DNA of 6,740 bases from an uncultured bacterium (GCA_947071365.1 CAMTFT010000093.1:1-6740); one strand, 5' to 3'. Positions 1-6,220 are shown, numbered from the stretch's first letter. Numbers and translations are program-made. Notes: generated by a model not told the origin, from the sequence alone.

Positions 1-45
1 GATGTAGCTCCGTCTCGTGGGCTCGGAGATGTGTATAAGAGACAG
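1..45 (+). other. Nextera Read 2 / i7 adapter (library artefact)
   Basis: Positions 12-45 match the Nextera Read 2 transposase adapter, and 27-45 are the 19-bp Tn5 mosaic end (AGATGTGTATAAGAGACAG). Positions 4-11 (GTAGCTCC) fit an i7 index as it appears in the adapter oligo, recalled as Nextera XT N718, and GAT at 1-3 is the end of the P7 flow-cell sequence. This is synthetic sequence and not part of the genome. Any open frame that enters it, such as the unterminated tsf frame, must be cut at position 46. Confidence 0.97.
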
Positions 46-555
46 GTCTACGAGAACACCGATCTTGCCGCCCATATGTGTATAGGAAGCTACGAAACCT
101 GCATCCTCTGTTACCTGAACGAATCTTCTGATGTTCATGTTCTCACCGATGATAGCGATCTGTCCAGCCAGAGCTTCCTTAACAGTCTTTGTGGTATCGA
201 ATTTCCACGGCTCTGCCAGGAAAGCGTCGATATCTGCTGCGGATGTCTCCATAGCCTGCTCTGCTACCTGTGCTACGTAGTTCTGGAACTTCTCGTTCTT
301 TGCTACGAAGTCTGTCTCTGCATTTACTTCAACTGCAACTGCTTTCTTCTTGTCCTCTGATACGATGAGCTTAACAAGACCTTCTGCTGCGATTCTTCCC
401 GCCTTCTTCTGAGCGGTAGCAAGACCTTTCTCTCTCAGCCATTCGATTGCCTTGTCCATATCTCCTTCAGTTGCTGTGAGGGCCTTCTTGCAGTCCATCA
501 TACCAGCGCCTGTCATCTCTCTTAACTCTTTTACCATTCCTGCTGTGATAGCCAT
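46..555 (-). CDS. tsf: Translation elongation factor Ts, 3'-truncated at the contig end
   Basis: EF-Ts is the cytoplasmic guanine-nucleotide exchange factor that recycles EF-Tu-GDP. The window holds the first 170 codons. The N-terminal UBA-like domain has the family pattern [12 protein letters not shown] at residues 15-26, and [12 protein letters not shown] at residues 76-87 carries the conserved TDFV (81-84) that inserts near the EF-Tu nucleotide site. The start is ATG at 553-555, with AGGAGG at 564-569 and an 8-base spacer. Full-length EF-Ts is about 290-310 residues, so the C-terminal core and dimerisation parts are missing because the insert ends at the adapter; there is no real stop codon. 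The frame stays open through the adapter, which would add spurious residues. It lies 47 bases downstream of rpsB with no hairpin between them, in the usual rpsB-tsf order, so co-transcription is likely. Confidence 0.97.
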
Positions 556-602
556 TCTATTTTCCTCCTGAATGTCTGTATATCAAAATATCAAAATGAA
601 AC

Positions 603-1343
603 TTACTCTGCGATCGGCTCTACCGGTGCTTCTTCGTATTCTTCCTCAACTACTTCCTCTGCACCCTGCTTTGCTTCGATAACTGCATCTGCCATCTTGG
701 AAACGATAAGCTTTACGGCACGGATCGCATCGTCATTGCCCGGGATCACGTAATCCAGCTCTTCCGGGTCACAGTTTGTATCACAGATACCGATCAGAGT
801 GATGCCCAGAGTATGTGCTTCCTGAACACAGATTCTCTCCTTCTTCGGGTCAACTACGAAGATTGCATCCGGGATTCTCTTCATTTCCTTGATACCGCCA
901 AGGTTCTTCTGAAGCTTCTCCATCTCTTTCTTCAGTGCGATAACCTCTTTCTTCGGCAGTACGTCGAAGGTTCCGTCTTCCTGCATTGTCTCAATATCTT
1001 TGAGGCGTTTGATTCTGCTCTGGATCGTCTTGAAGTTGGTCAGCATACCGCCGAGCCATCTCTCGTTTACGTAGTACATACCGCATCTTTCTGCCTCTGT
1101 CTGTACTGCATCCTGAGCCTGCTTCTTTGTACCAACAAAAAGAATGCTTCCGCCCTCTGCTGCGATGTCTGCAACTGCCTTGCATGCCTCATCTACTTTG
1201 CCAACGGACTTCTGAAGGTCGATGATGTAGATGCCGTTTCTCTCTGTGTAGATGTACTCAGCCATCTTCGGGTTCCATCTTCTTGTCTGATGTCCGAAAT
1301 GAACACCTGCCTCAAGTAACTGTTTCATTGAAATTACGCTCAT
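603..1343 (-). CDS. rpsB: 30S ribosomal protein S2
   Basis: S2 is a late-assembling protein of the small ribosomal subunit, needed for S1/mRNA binding in many bacteria. The 246-residue product is normal family length. The N terminus carries the S2 signature around [13 protein letters not shown], followed by YIIDLQKS and the [13 protein letters not shown] segment. The second signature region reads [13 protein letters not shown], and [17 protein letters not shown] follows it. The C terminus is a Glu-rich tail ending in [10 protein letters not shown]. The frame is open 11 codons further upstream to an ATG at 1376, but I start at ATG 1341-1343 because AAGGAG at 1351-1356 sits 7 bases before it and [13 protein letters not shown] is the normal family N terminus. 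It is the first gene of the rpsB-tsf unit and has its own promoter and leader upstream. Confidence 0.98.
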   Translation of the reverse strand: MSVISMKQLLEAGVHFGHQTRRWNPKMAEYIYTERNGIYIIDLQKSVGKVDEACKAVADIAAEGGSILFVGTKKQAQDAVQTEAERCGMYYVNERWLGGMLTNFKTIQSRIKRLKDIETMQEDGTFDVLPKKEVIALKKEMEKLQKNLGGIKEMKRIPDAIFVVDPKKERICVQEAHTLGITLIGICDTNCDPEELDYVIPGNDDAIRAVKLIVSKMADAVIEAKQGAEEVVEEEYEEAPVEPIAE

Positions 1344-1519
1344 GTCTTTTCTCCTTTTGGTTGTTTTCTTCCGCATGTCTCATTCTTTCAGAGAGACCGG
1401 GCTGTGCTGTCCCTTCATAGCTGTCCAATCTTCCGGCAGCGTATCGCTTTTCCGGCAGATACTCTGTTCTTCCTTCCGGCACCGTCCCCAAAATCCACAT
1501 GCGTGTTTAATTTTGCAAC
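1344..1519 (-). promoter_or_regulatory. rpsB 5' leader with repeated GCCGGAA motifs and hairpins (candidate autoregulatory region)
   Basis: This is the untranslated leader expected from the promoter at 1526-1555, about 175 nt. TGCCGGAA occurs three times on the transcribed strand (plus-strand TTCCGGCA at 1431-1438, 1450-1457 and 1474-1481). Two copies sit in adjacent hairpins. At 1441-1462, GTATC pairs with GATAC plus a GC pair set and one bulge. At 1420-1440, GCTGCC pairs with GG and CAGC across a bulged A. Both loops contain GGAA. A 7-bp long-range pairing, CGCATGT with ACATGCG (plus strand 1497-1503 and 1372-1378), could close the whole domain. A further GTCTC/GAGAC hairpin at 1377-1397 overlaps one arm of that closing stem by two bases. 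In E. coli, S2 represses rpsB-tsf through its leader; whether this leader does the same is inference. Confidence 0.45.
1351..1356 (-). promoter_or_regulatory. Ribosome binding site deciding the rpsB start
   Basis: On the minus strand this reads AAGGAG, 7 bases before ATG 1343. The alternative upstream ATG at 1376 has no comparable purine run at the right distance, so the shorter S2 start is chosen. Confidence 0.85.
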
Positions 1520-1525
1520 TTTTGT

Positions 1526-1555
1526 ATTATAACATAAGGACCTGCCCGCAGGCAA
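1526..1555 (-). promoter_or_regulatory. Promoter for rpsB-tsf (extended -10)
   Basis: The minus strand has a perfect -10 box TATAAT (1526-1531) preceded by TGT, giving the extended TGnTATAAT form. A partial -35 box TTGCCT lies at 1550-1555 with an 18-base spacer. A start around 1519-1520 is expected. Its position between the transporter operon and rpsB, and the strength of the -10, suit a highly expressed ribosomal protein operon. The -35 box lies inside the 3' half of the inverted repeat at 1536-1561. Confidence 0.75.
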
Positions 1556-1565
1556 GTCCTTTTTT
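1536..1565 (+). terminator. Hairpin with T tract on the plus strand, overlapping the rpsB -35 region
   Basis: The inverted repeat is AAGGAC-C-TGCC, loop CGCA, GGCA-A-GTCCTT (1536-1561): 10 pairs with one C/A mismatch, followed on the plus strand by an uninterrupted T run to 1565. By shape this is an intrinsic terminator reading rightward, yet no plus-strand gene is visible to its left. Read on the minus strand, which is the direction of all genes here, the stem is followed only by TTATGTTA, a weak U tract. It may act as a weak terminator for the transporter operon, or it may be a DNA palindrome used as an operator over the -35. Confidence 0.45.
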
Positions 1566-1648
1566 ACTTTATTCCAAAACATTTCCCATAATTTAGTTGT
1601 CCGGCTGCCCCTGTAGCAACACTGCCCAATCAGGCGGCCCTCCGTCTG
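1566..1648. other. Intergenic spacer after the permease gene, no feature seen
   Basis: With 1344-1565 this makes up the 305-base gene-free interval. I see no gene, no tRNA-like fold and no stem followed by a T run on the minus strand. A possible GGCTGCC/GGCGGCC pairing has no T tract after it. The transporter operon therefore has no clear dedicated terminator before the rpsB promoter. Confidence 0.5.
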
Positions 1649-2905
1649 TTACTCCCTTCTAAGCGCATCGATCGGGTCAAGGTTCGCCGCCTTCACAGAG
1701 GGAAGCAGACCGAATATGATTCCGATCAGCATGGAAAACAGAACTGCCACAACGGAGGCTGGAACGCTGATGGACACCGACACACCGGAAATCTTATTGA
1801 TTACCTGCGCCATGCCGATTCCTGATGCAACACCGATAATTCCGCCGATACTGGTCAGTACCGCCGCCTCTGTCAGGAACTGGCCGAGGATCGTGCCCTT
1901 CCGGGCGCCTATCGCCTTCTTCAGACCTATCTCGCTGGTTCGCTCCGTGACGGACACCAGCATGATATTCATAACGCCGATACCGCCTACCAGCAGGGAA
2001 ATACTTGCGATCCAGATCAACTGATTGTTCGTCGCTGAGCTGAGATCCTGCAGCTTCTGGGCCCGCTCCAGTACGTCATCTGCCTTATATTTGACCTCTG
2101 TCTGCTTGGAGGATATGGTCTTGTTCAGGATATCGGCTGTCTGCCGCCCCGCATCCTCCATATCGTCCACGCTGGTGGCCTTTACAATGACATTTTCCGG
2201 CTCATCATACGAATACACGATGGGCCAGGATGCCTTCGGCATATACATGTTTCCTGACGATTCACTTGCATAGTTGTAATAGTCCTCCACAGTTGAAATA
2301 GAGGGCGTGAACTTTTTCACAGAATCCACAACGCCGATCACAGTGAAAGGCGTTTTGTTGATCTCGACTGTCTTTCCGATCGGGTTTTCATTCAGGAACA
2401 GGCTGTCGGCCGCTGTCTGATCGAGAATCAGGACTTTTCTGAATGATGTATAATCATCCTCTATGAAATTTCTTCCGGTGCGCACCGTATACCCCGCCGT
2501 ATCAAAATAATTCGTATCGATGCCGCGAATGGAAACGCTGTTTACCGCATTATTCAGGTAGAATACACTGTCTGTATACTGTCTTTCATTGTAGCACGTT
2601 ACATTCACAACGGAATCAAGCTCCCGTATCTGGTCGCACACTTCATTCGTGACCTCCGGGATGCCAAAGGGAATGCTGCTTTCCGAATCAATCGTATACG
2701 TATGGCCGCTCTGATACAGTACGACCTCCACCGTATTGTTTCCGGAGCCGACGAGATTGTTCTTGATCTCCTCATTCGTTCCCTTGATCGTAGATACAAT
2801 AGAGATAATGGACGCAATACCGATAATGATGCCCAGCATTGTCAGGAATGACCGCATTTTATGTGACCAGATTCCCTGGAATGACAATCTTATATTTTCA
2901 AACAA
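1649..2905 (-). CDS. MacB/FtsX-type ABC transporter permease
   Basis: This is a membrane permease subunit of the MacB/LolCE/FtsX superfamily, 418 residues, the usual size when the ATPase is a separate protein. The order is a short cytoplasmic N terminus, TM1 at about 18-40, a large extracytoplasmic MacB core domain at about 42-290, then TM2 (about 297-319), TM3 (about 343-367) and TM4 (about 381-404). Family hallmarks are GGIGVMNIMLVSVTERTSEI followed by GLKKAIGARK after TM2, and LDPIDALRRE at the C terminus. Cys90 and Cys104 lie in the outer domain and could form a disulfide. The start is TTG at 2903-2905: a TGA lies two codons upstream in frame, the next Met is residue 17, and a good ribosome binding site lies 8 bases away. 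It is the last gene of the operon, 18 bases after the adaptor, and is the expected partner of the adaptor and ATPase. The substrate cannot be told. Confidence 0.93.
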   Translation of the reverse strand: MFENIRLSFQGIWSHKMRSFLTMLGIIIGIASIISIVSTIKGTNEEIKNNLVGSGNNTVEVVLYQSGHTYTIDSESSIPFGIPEVTNEVCDQIRELDSVVNVTCYNERQYTDSVFYLNNAVNSVSIRGIDTNYFDTAGYTVRTGRNFIEDDYTSFRKVLILDQTAADSLFLNENPIGKTVEINKTPFTVIGVVDSVKKFTPSISTVEDYYNYASESSGNMYMPKASWPIVYSYDEPENVIVKATSVDDMEDAGRQTADILNKTISSKQTEVKYKADDVLERAQKLQDLSSATNNQLIWIASISLLVGGIGVMNIMLVSVTERTSEIGLKKAIGARKGTILGQFLTEAAVLTSIGGIIGVASGIGMAQVINKISGVSVSISVPASVVAVLFSMLIGIIFGLLPSVKAANLDPIDALRRE

Positions 2906-2913
2906 TTTTCATC

Positions 2914-2919
2914 CCTCCC
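2914..2919 (-). promoter_or_regulatory. Ribosome binding site supporting the TTG start of the permease
   Basis: The minus strand reads GGGAGG, 8 bases before TTG 2905. An ATG at 2910-2912 lies only 1 base from this site, too close for normal initiation, and its frame ends after four codons. That favours TTG as the real start. Confidence 0.7.
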
Positions 2920-2923
2920 ATAA

Positions 2924-5900
2924 TTACATGTAGGCATCGGACAGTGCATCCACGTCCTTCGTCTCTGCGCCTTCTTTTACATTTTTTCCATAGGGGAAGG
3001 CAATCCTGTCTGTGGCCTCCAGTCCACTCACCACCTCAATCGCATAGGAATATATCGTCCTTCCGGTGGTAATGTACTGCTTTTTCAGCTTTCCATCTTC
3101 TCCCTTCATAAATACGTATGCCCTGCCGTCATTTTCTGTCCGGACGAAGTATTTCTCCAGATAAATGCCGTCCATACTGGTGGACAGAGTCTCTGAGAAC
3201 TGTATTTCTGCCTCGCCCTCCTCGATGTCCTCCGTATTTTCGATCTCCGCATAGAAGGGATAGTAGGAAGCGTTCGTATTTTCATTGCCAAGGCTCATGC
3301 TGCCTCCATCCGGGTCAGGATACTGGGAACTCTCCTTGACTACAGCCGTAAAGCTGACGCCGGTACTTGTCATCATGCCGGAGATCGTATCCCCCACATG
3401 AATTTTTTCCAGAGAAAGCTCGTTCATAGAACCCTTCGCATACAATCCCGTCTGGTTTGTCACCTTCGCAAAGTAATCATCCTCAGAGTCGCCCTCCTCC
3501 GTACCGATGCTGACAACGGTTCCATCGAGAGTGCTCTTTACGACTTTTCCATCCACGACACGCTGCTGCCTCTTCACTTCCAGCTCCAGCTCCCGGATAT
3601 CCAGAGCACACATCTTGATATCATGCTCCTTCTCCTCGATCATTTCCTTCAGCTCGCTGGCCGTGTATCCGATTCCGTCATCACCGAAATCGCCGAAATC
3701 ACCAAAATCGCCTGGATCTCCGAAATCTGTTTCCGTGGACGGTTCCTCCCACAGCCCGTACTGGGACAGCGTATTTACAAGGTCAGTATTCTGCGCTGCC
3801 AGCATTTTCTGCTCTTCCGTCAGCTTCAGATATGCCTGCTGCACCTTCTGAAGAGCTGCAAATCTGTTTTCCTCCGTCTCATTCGGATCCATTTGCTGGT
3901 ATTCCTGGAACAGAAGAAAGACGTTGTATACCGCCAGCAGATCACCTATGCTCGCCGGTGTTGCTGTGAGATCTGTCCCCTGGCCCTGGCCCTCGCTTTC
4001 TCCTTCCTGATCTTCTCCCTCCTGACCTTCGCCCTCCGGTGTCGGCGTATTTGACGATCCATCCTGGGTCACCTTTGCAAGCTGCTCTTCCTGCCACTGC
4101 TGCTCCAGCTCCATACGCCATTCATCTCCCAGAAGCGCATAGGCCCGGGCTGCCTTTTCCAGATCCGCCCTCACCAGTGCCTGCGGGTCCAGCTTGTCGA
4201 ACAGCGCTCTCATATACTTGATACAGAGCTGCCTGTAATAATCCTTTAGCTGTTGAACCATAAAAGCCCTGTCATTTTCATTCAGGTACTGTTCGATGTT
4301 CTGCCGAAGCTGATACTGCTGCATCTGCGCTTCCGCAAAGACGGTACTGAGTATTTCCTCCGGAAGCTCTCCCAGCCACTGCTGATAGAATACCACCGCA
4401 TTCTCAAGCTCTGTCGCAAAGTCCTTGCCCTGGCCTGAGAGTACGTCCGCTGCTCCCTCCGCCAGCACGGTCTCCGCCATACCGACAAAGGTATTAATAT
4501 ACTCATCCATCTGCGCCATATTGTCAATATATACTGCCCTCACAGTCATATTCTTTGCCGGCATTGCAAAAGATACATTGGGAAGATTCCAGTCAGCAAG
4601 AGCTTCCCATTCTTCCAAAGTAGCCCACTCCGATGATTCCGGCTCCCATTTTTCAAAGGTACGCGTCGGATCATTTGTAACAGCATCCAGTATGACTGTA
4701 TTTCCCACCGCATACTTCAAAACGGAAGGCTCCTGGCTCCTGGCCGGATCAATGACAGTCACGGTATATTCCTCCGTCTCTTCCTCTCCCAGCGCATCGC
4801 CGTTTGTCCCCTGCTCCGACTGCGGCACATCCGCACCGTACACACCATCCACAGCAGTCTCGCCGATCAGCTCATCCGTCCCGGATGTCTCCGGTGCTTC
4901 CTGCCCGTCCTGGCTTCCGTCTCCCGGCTGGCTCTCACTCTGAGCTGCATCCGTATCCGGTGCATCCTCATTTCCTGTATCGTCCCCGGTTGGGCTTTCA
5001 CTCTGCGAAAGCTCGGAAGCCTTCGTCTGCAGCTCCTGCCACACCGTCACATTCTCGACCTCTGTCTGCTGCTTCGTATCCAAAAGGTCATACGCCTTCT
5101 GTATCTCCTCCAGTGCTTCTCCCAGTCCCGAAGCATCCTGCTCCGAAGACTGCGATGTCTCCTGAATCAGCATCTCTATGTATGTGATCTGATATTCACC
5201 CAGCTTCGCGCTGATCTTTTCCAGCTTCGCCGTTTCTTCTTCTCCCAGCGCAGATTTTACCGCATCCTTCAGTACATATTCCCTGACCTCTGCGGACGAA
5301 CCATCCTCATTCTCCTGGGTGGTGATCTTTTCTTCTGCCAGATGCTTGCGGTAATATAAAACGGCCTCTTCCACCGCGCTGCCGACTTCCTCCGCCCGGA
5401 GCTCATCGCCGTATGACCGGAACAGGGAATTGATAGCCAGCACCAGCCGTTCATAACCGACCACGCTCTCTACAATTGTCAGTTCTTCCTCCGTATTGTC
5501 AGAGGAAGTGATCTCCTCTACATCTTCGATCTGAAATCCCTCCAGGCTGTCACCGCCGTCAGATCCTTCTGTGTTTCCTGCTTCATCCGCGCTCCCTGCA
5601 CCATCCGCGCCGGAAGCATTTTCTGTTCCTTCTGTGCTCCCTGCACCGTTCGTATCCGAACCGCTGCCGGAACTCTCCGTACTTCCTGTACCATCCGCTG
5701 CCGGAGCATTCTCTGTACTCTGCTTGCCATCCGCTCCCGCATCTCCCGCCGGTTCGTCCAGCACCGCGTCCTCCGGCGAAGTCGCTGTCATCGTCGCATC
5801 ACGGCTCTCCAGAGATGCCGTAGCCGGTGTCTTTTTCAGCTTCTCCAGATCCTTTTCAAGCTTCGTCATCGTCAGCTCCTGCGTCTGGAGGGAGAGCTGG

Positions 5901-6220
5901 CTCATCTCAAGCTCCAGCTCCTGCAGCGTCATATCGTAGGAAAACAGCGGGTCTCCTTCCTTGACCGTATCGCCCGCCTGAACGTATATTTTATCAATGG
6001 TGTATTCTTCGTTTAACTGTACCGTCTGCGCAATCTTTGAGGTGACGCTGCCGAAAATCGACTGTGACTCGCCGCCCCAGTATCCCGTATTTACATTGGA
6101 AACCGGCACGACCTCTATGGGACTTTTCCCGCTTTGCAGGGCATAATACGCCCCGTATCCGACTCCTGCCACCAAGGCTGCCGATACCACGATACTGATT
6201 ACTGCTGTTTTCAGTTTCAC
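2924..6220 (-). CDS. Giant HlyD/MacA-like membrane-fusion (adaptor) protein with a ~720-residue insertion in the hairpin
   Basis: This is the membrane-anchored extracytoplasmic adaptor of a three-part ABC exporter. Residues 6-27 form an N-terminal membrane anchor with no lipobox Cys. The first half of the lipoyl-like domain is at about 67-96 (IDKIYVQAGDTVKEGDPLF), followed by hairpin helix 1 (98-130). Helix 2 is at 854-889, followed by the second lipoyl half (KSTLDGTVVSIG, 896-907), the beta-barrel domain (about 915-1010) and the membrane-proximal domain (about 1015-1085). Without residues 131-853 the protein would be about 375 residues, typical for the family. The insert holds acidic Gly/Ser/Glu linkers, helical modules and an InlB-repeat-like beta domain. 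The start is GTG 6218-6220, with GGGGAGG 7 bases upstream and a 4-base overlap (GTGA) with the ATPase stop, which suggests translational coupling. No frameshift is needed; the frame is continuous. Adaptor identity is firm, the insert's function unknown. Confidence 0.9.
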   Translation of the reverse strand: MKLKTAVISIVVSAALVAGVGYGAYYALQSGKSPIEVVPVSNVNTGYWGGESQSIFGSVTSKIAQTVQLNEEYTIDKIYVQAGDTVKEGDPLFSYDMTLQELELEMSQLSLQTQELTMTKLEKDLEKLKKTPATASLESRDATMTATSPEDAVLDEPAGDAGADGKQSTENAPAADGTGSTESSGSGSDTNGAGSTEGTENASGADGAGSADEAGNTEGSDGGDSLEGFQIEDVEEITSSDNTEEELTIVESVVGYERLVLAINSLFRSYGDELRAEEVGSAVEEAVLYYRKHLAEEKITTQENEDGSSAEVREYVLKDAVKSALGEEETAKLEKISAKLGEYQITYIEMLIQETSQSSEQDASGLGEALEEIQKAYDLLDTKQQTEVENVTVWQELQTKASELSQSESPTGDDTGNEDAPDTDAAQSESQPGDGSQDGQEAPETSGTDELIGETAVDGVYGADVPQSEQGTNGDALGEEETEEYTVTVIDPARSQEPSVLKYAVGNTVILDAVTNDPTRTFEKWEPESSEWATLEEWEALADWNLPNVSFAMPAKNMTVRAVYIDNMAQMDEYINTFVGMAETVLAEGAADVLSGQGKDFATELENAVVFYQQWLGELPEEILSTVFAEAQMQQYQLRQNIEQYLNENDRAFMVQQLKDYYRQLCIKYMRALFDKLDPQALVRADLEKAARAYALLGDEWRMELEQQWQEEQLAKVTQDGSSNTPTPEGEGQEGEDQEGESEGQGQGTDLTATPASIGDLLAVYNVFLLFQEYQQMDPNETEENRFAALQKVQQAYLKLTEEQKMLAAQNTDLVNTLSQYGLWEEPSTETDFGDPGDFGDFGDFGDDGIGYTASELKEMIEEKEHDIKMCALDIRELELEVKRQQRVVDGKVVKSTLDGTVVSIGTEEGDSEDDYFAKVTNQTGLYAKGSMNELSLEKIHVGDTISGMMTSTGVSFTAVVKESSQYPDPDGGSMSLGNENTNASYYPFYAEIENTEDIEEGEAEIQFSETLSTSMDGIYLEKYFVRTENDGRAYVFMKGEDGKLKKQYITTGRTIYSYAIEVVSGLEATDRIAFPYGKNVKEGAETKDVDALSDAYM
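3681..3725 (-). repeat. 9-bp tandem repeat encoding D/S-F-G units
   Basis: Five imperfect 9-base units are seen on the plus strand, for example TCACCGAAA, TCGCCGAAA and TCACCAAAA. They encode the run GDPGDFGDFGDFGDD at about residues 835-848, just before hairpin helix 2. One unit has diverged to Gly-Asp-Pro. Such short units can change number by replication slippage without breaking the frame. Confidence 0.85.
3746..3952 (-). repeat. Half copy (C) of the helical module, residues 757-825
   Basis: The segment VQQAYLKLTEEQKMLAAQN matches the second half of modules A and B, including MDP upstream (KLDP in module B) and the AY..L....Q core. The core resembles the AYDALTDEQK-type helical repeat common in large clostridial surface proteins. 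Confidence 0.55.
4070..4510 (-). repeat. Helical module B of the adaptor insert, residues 571-717
   Basis: All-helical stretch with ENAVVFYQQWLGEL near residues 606-619 and LEKAARAYALLGDEW near residues 687-701. It aligns by eye with module A, which has EEAVLYYRKHLAEE and LEEIQKAYDLLDTKQ in the same order and at similar spacing. Identity is low, so the duplication would be old. Confidence 0.5.
4526..4768 (-). other. InlB B-repeat-like beta domain in the adaptor insert, residues 485-565
   Basis: The pattern is YTVTVID, then YAVGNTVILDA, then RTFEKWEPES, and finally VSFAMPAKNMTVRAVYID. This is the order of strands and the Phe-x-x-Trp and F-x-MPA-x-(N)-x-TV motifs seen in divergent InlB B-repeats of Gram-positive surface proteins. 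It carries a Trp-rich inserted loop (residues 525-545, with five Trp counting W525). Confidence 0.65.
5009..5470 (-). repeat. Helical module A of the adaptor insert, residues 251-404
   Basis: All-helical stretch preceded and followed by acidic low-complexity linkers. It contains EEAVLYYRKHLAEE (284-297) and LEEIQKAYDLLDTKQ (370-384), the counterparts of the two landmarks in module B. Confidence 0.5.
5588..5716 (-). repeat. Imperfect repeat in the Gly/Ser/Thr/Glu linker of the adaptor
   Basis: TENAPAADGTGST (residues 169-181, 5678-5716) recurs as TENASGADGAGSA (residues 199-211, 5588-5626), 30 codons later. The DNA is also similar, including shared CACCATCCGC or TACCATCCGC blocks on the plus strand. 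The units lie in a flexible linker and point to growth by local duplication. Confidence 0.65.

Larger units (their letters stand above)
3662..5830 (-). other. Hairpin-tip insertion region of the adaptor (residues 131-853)
   Basis: Layout by residue: Gly/Ser/Thr/Asp/Glu-rich linker 1 (about 131-245), helical module A (about 251-404), acidic linker 2 (about 405-484), InlB B-repeat-like domain (485-565), helical module B (571-717), Glu/Gly/Gln linker 3 (about 719-752), half module C (757-825), and DFG-repeat linker 4 (about 830-850). The insert sits exactly between two amphipathic helices that would otherwise pair as the short adaptor hairpin, so it extends the tip and does not disrupt the lipoyl or barrel folds. 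It is strongly acidic and contains one cysteine (C666). Confidence 0.75.

Noticed and set aside
70..90. Second mosaic-end-like string (ATGTGTATAGG) near 75-85
   Set aside because: It shares only a short run with the adapter and is part of the normal EF-Ts coding sequence (SYTHMGG), so it is chance similarity.
31..360. 109-residue plus-strand open frame
   Set aside because: It begins inside the adapter and runs antisense to the clearly recognised tsf gene; its Cys/Leu-rich composition is a reverse-strand shadow.
813..1319. 168-residue plus-strand open frame opposite rpsB
   Set aside because: It is antisense to ribosomal protein S2, with no family resemblance and Cys/Leu-rich shadow composition.
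1312..1500. 62-residue minus-strand frame in the rpsB leader, a possible leader peptide
   Set aside because: It has no good binding site at 1500, overlaps the rpsB start out of frame, and its repeated residues come from the TGCCGGAA repeats, which are better explained as RNA structure.
3681..3725. CRISPR-like array
   Set aside because: The units are 9 bases, directly adjacent without spacers, and in frame with a protein repeat.
3398..4054. 218-residue plus-strand open frame inside the adaptor gene
   Set aside because: No ribosome binding site precedes its ATG, and its composition mirrors the acidic adaptor coding strand. The minus-strand frame has recognisable domains throughout.
4425..4943. 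172-residue Ser/Pro-rich plus-strand open frame
   Set aside because: It starts with TTG without a binding site. Its Ser/Pro/Val richness is the complement of the Gly/Asp/Glu-rich adaptor sequence.
3662..5830. Adaptor gene as an assembly chimera of two genes
   Set aside because: The frame is continuous through the whole 3.3 kb, and the two hairpin helices and lipoyl halves at either side belong to one adaptor fold. Linkers and modules alternate regularly, which a random join would not give.
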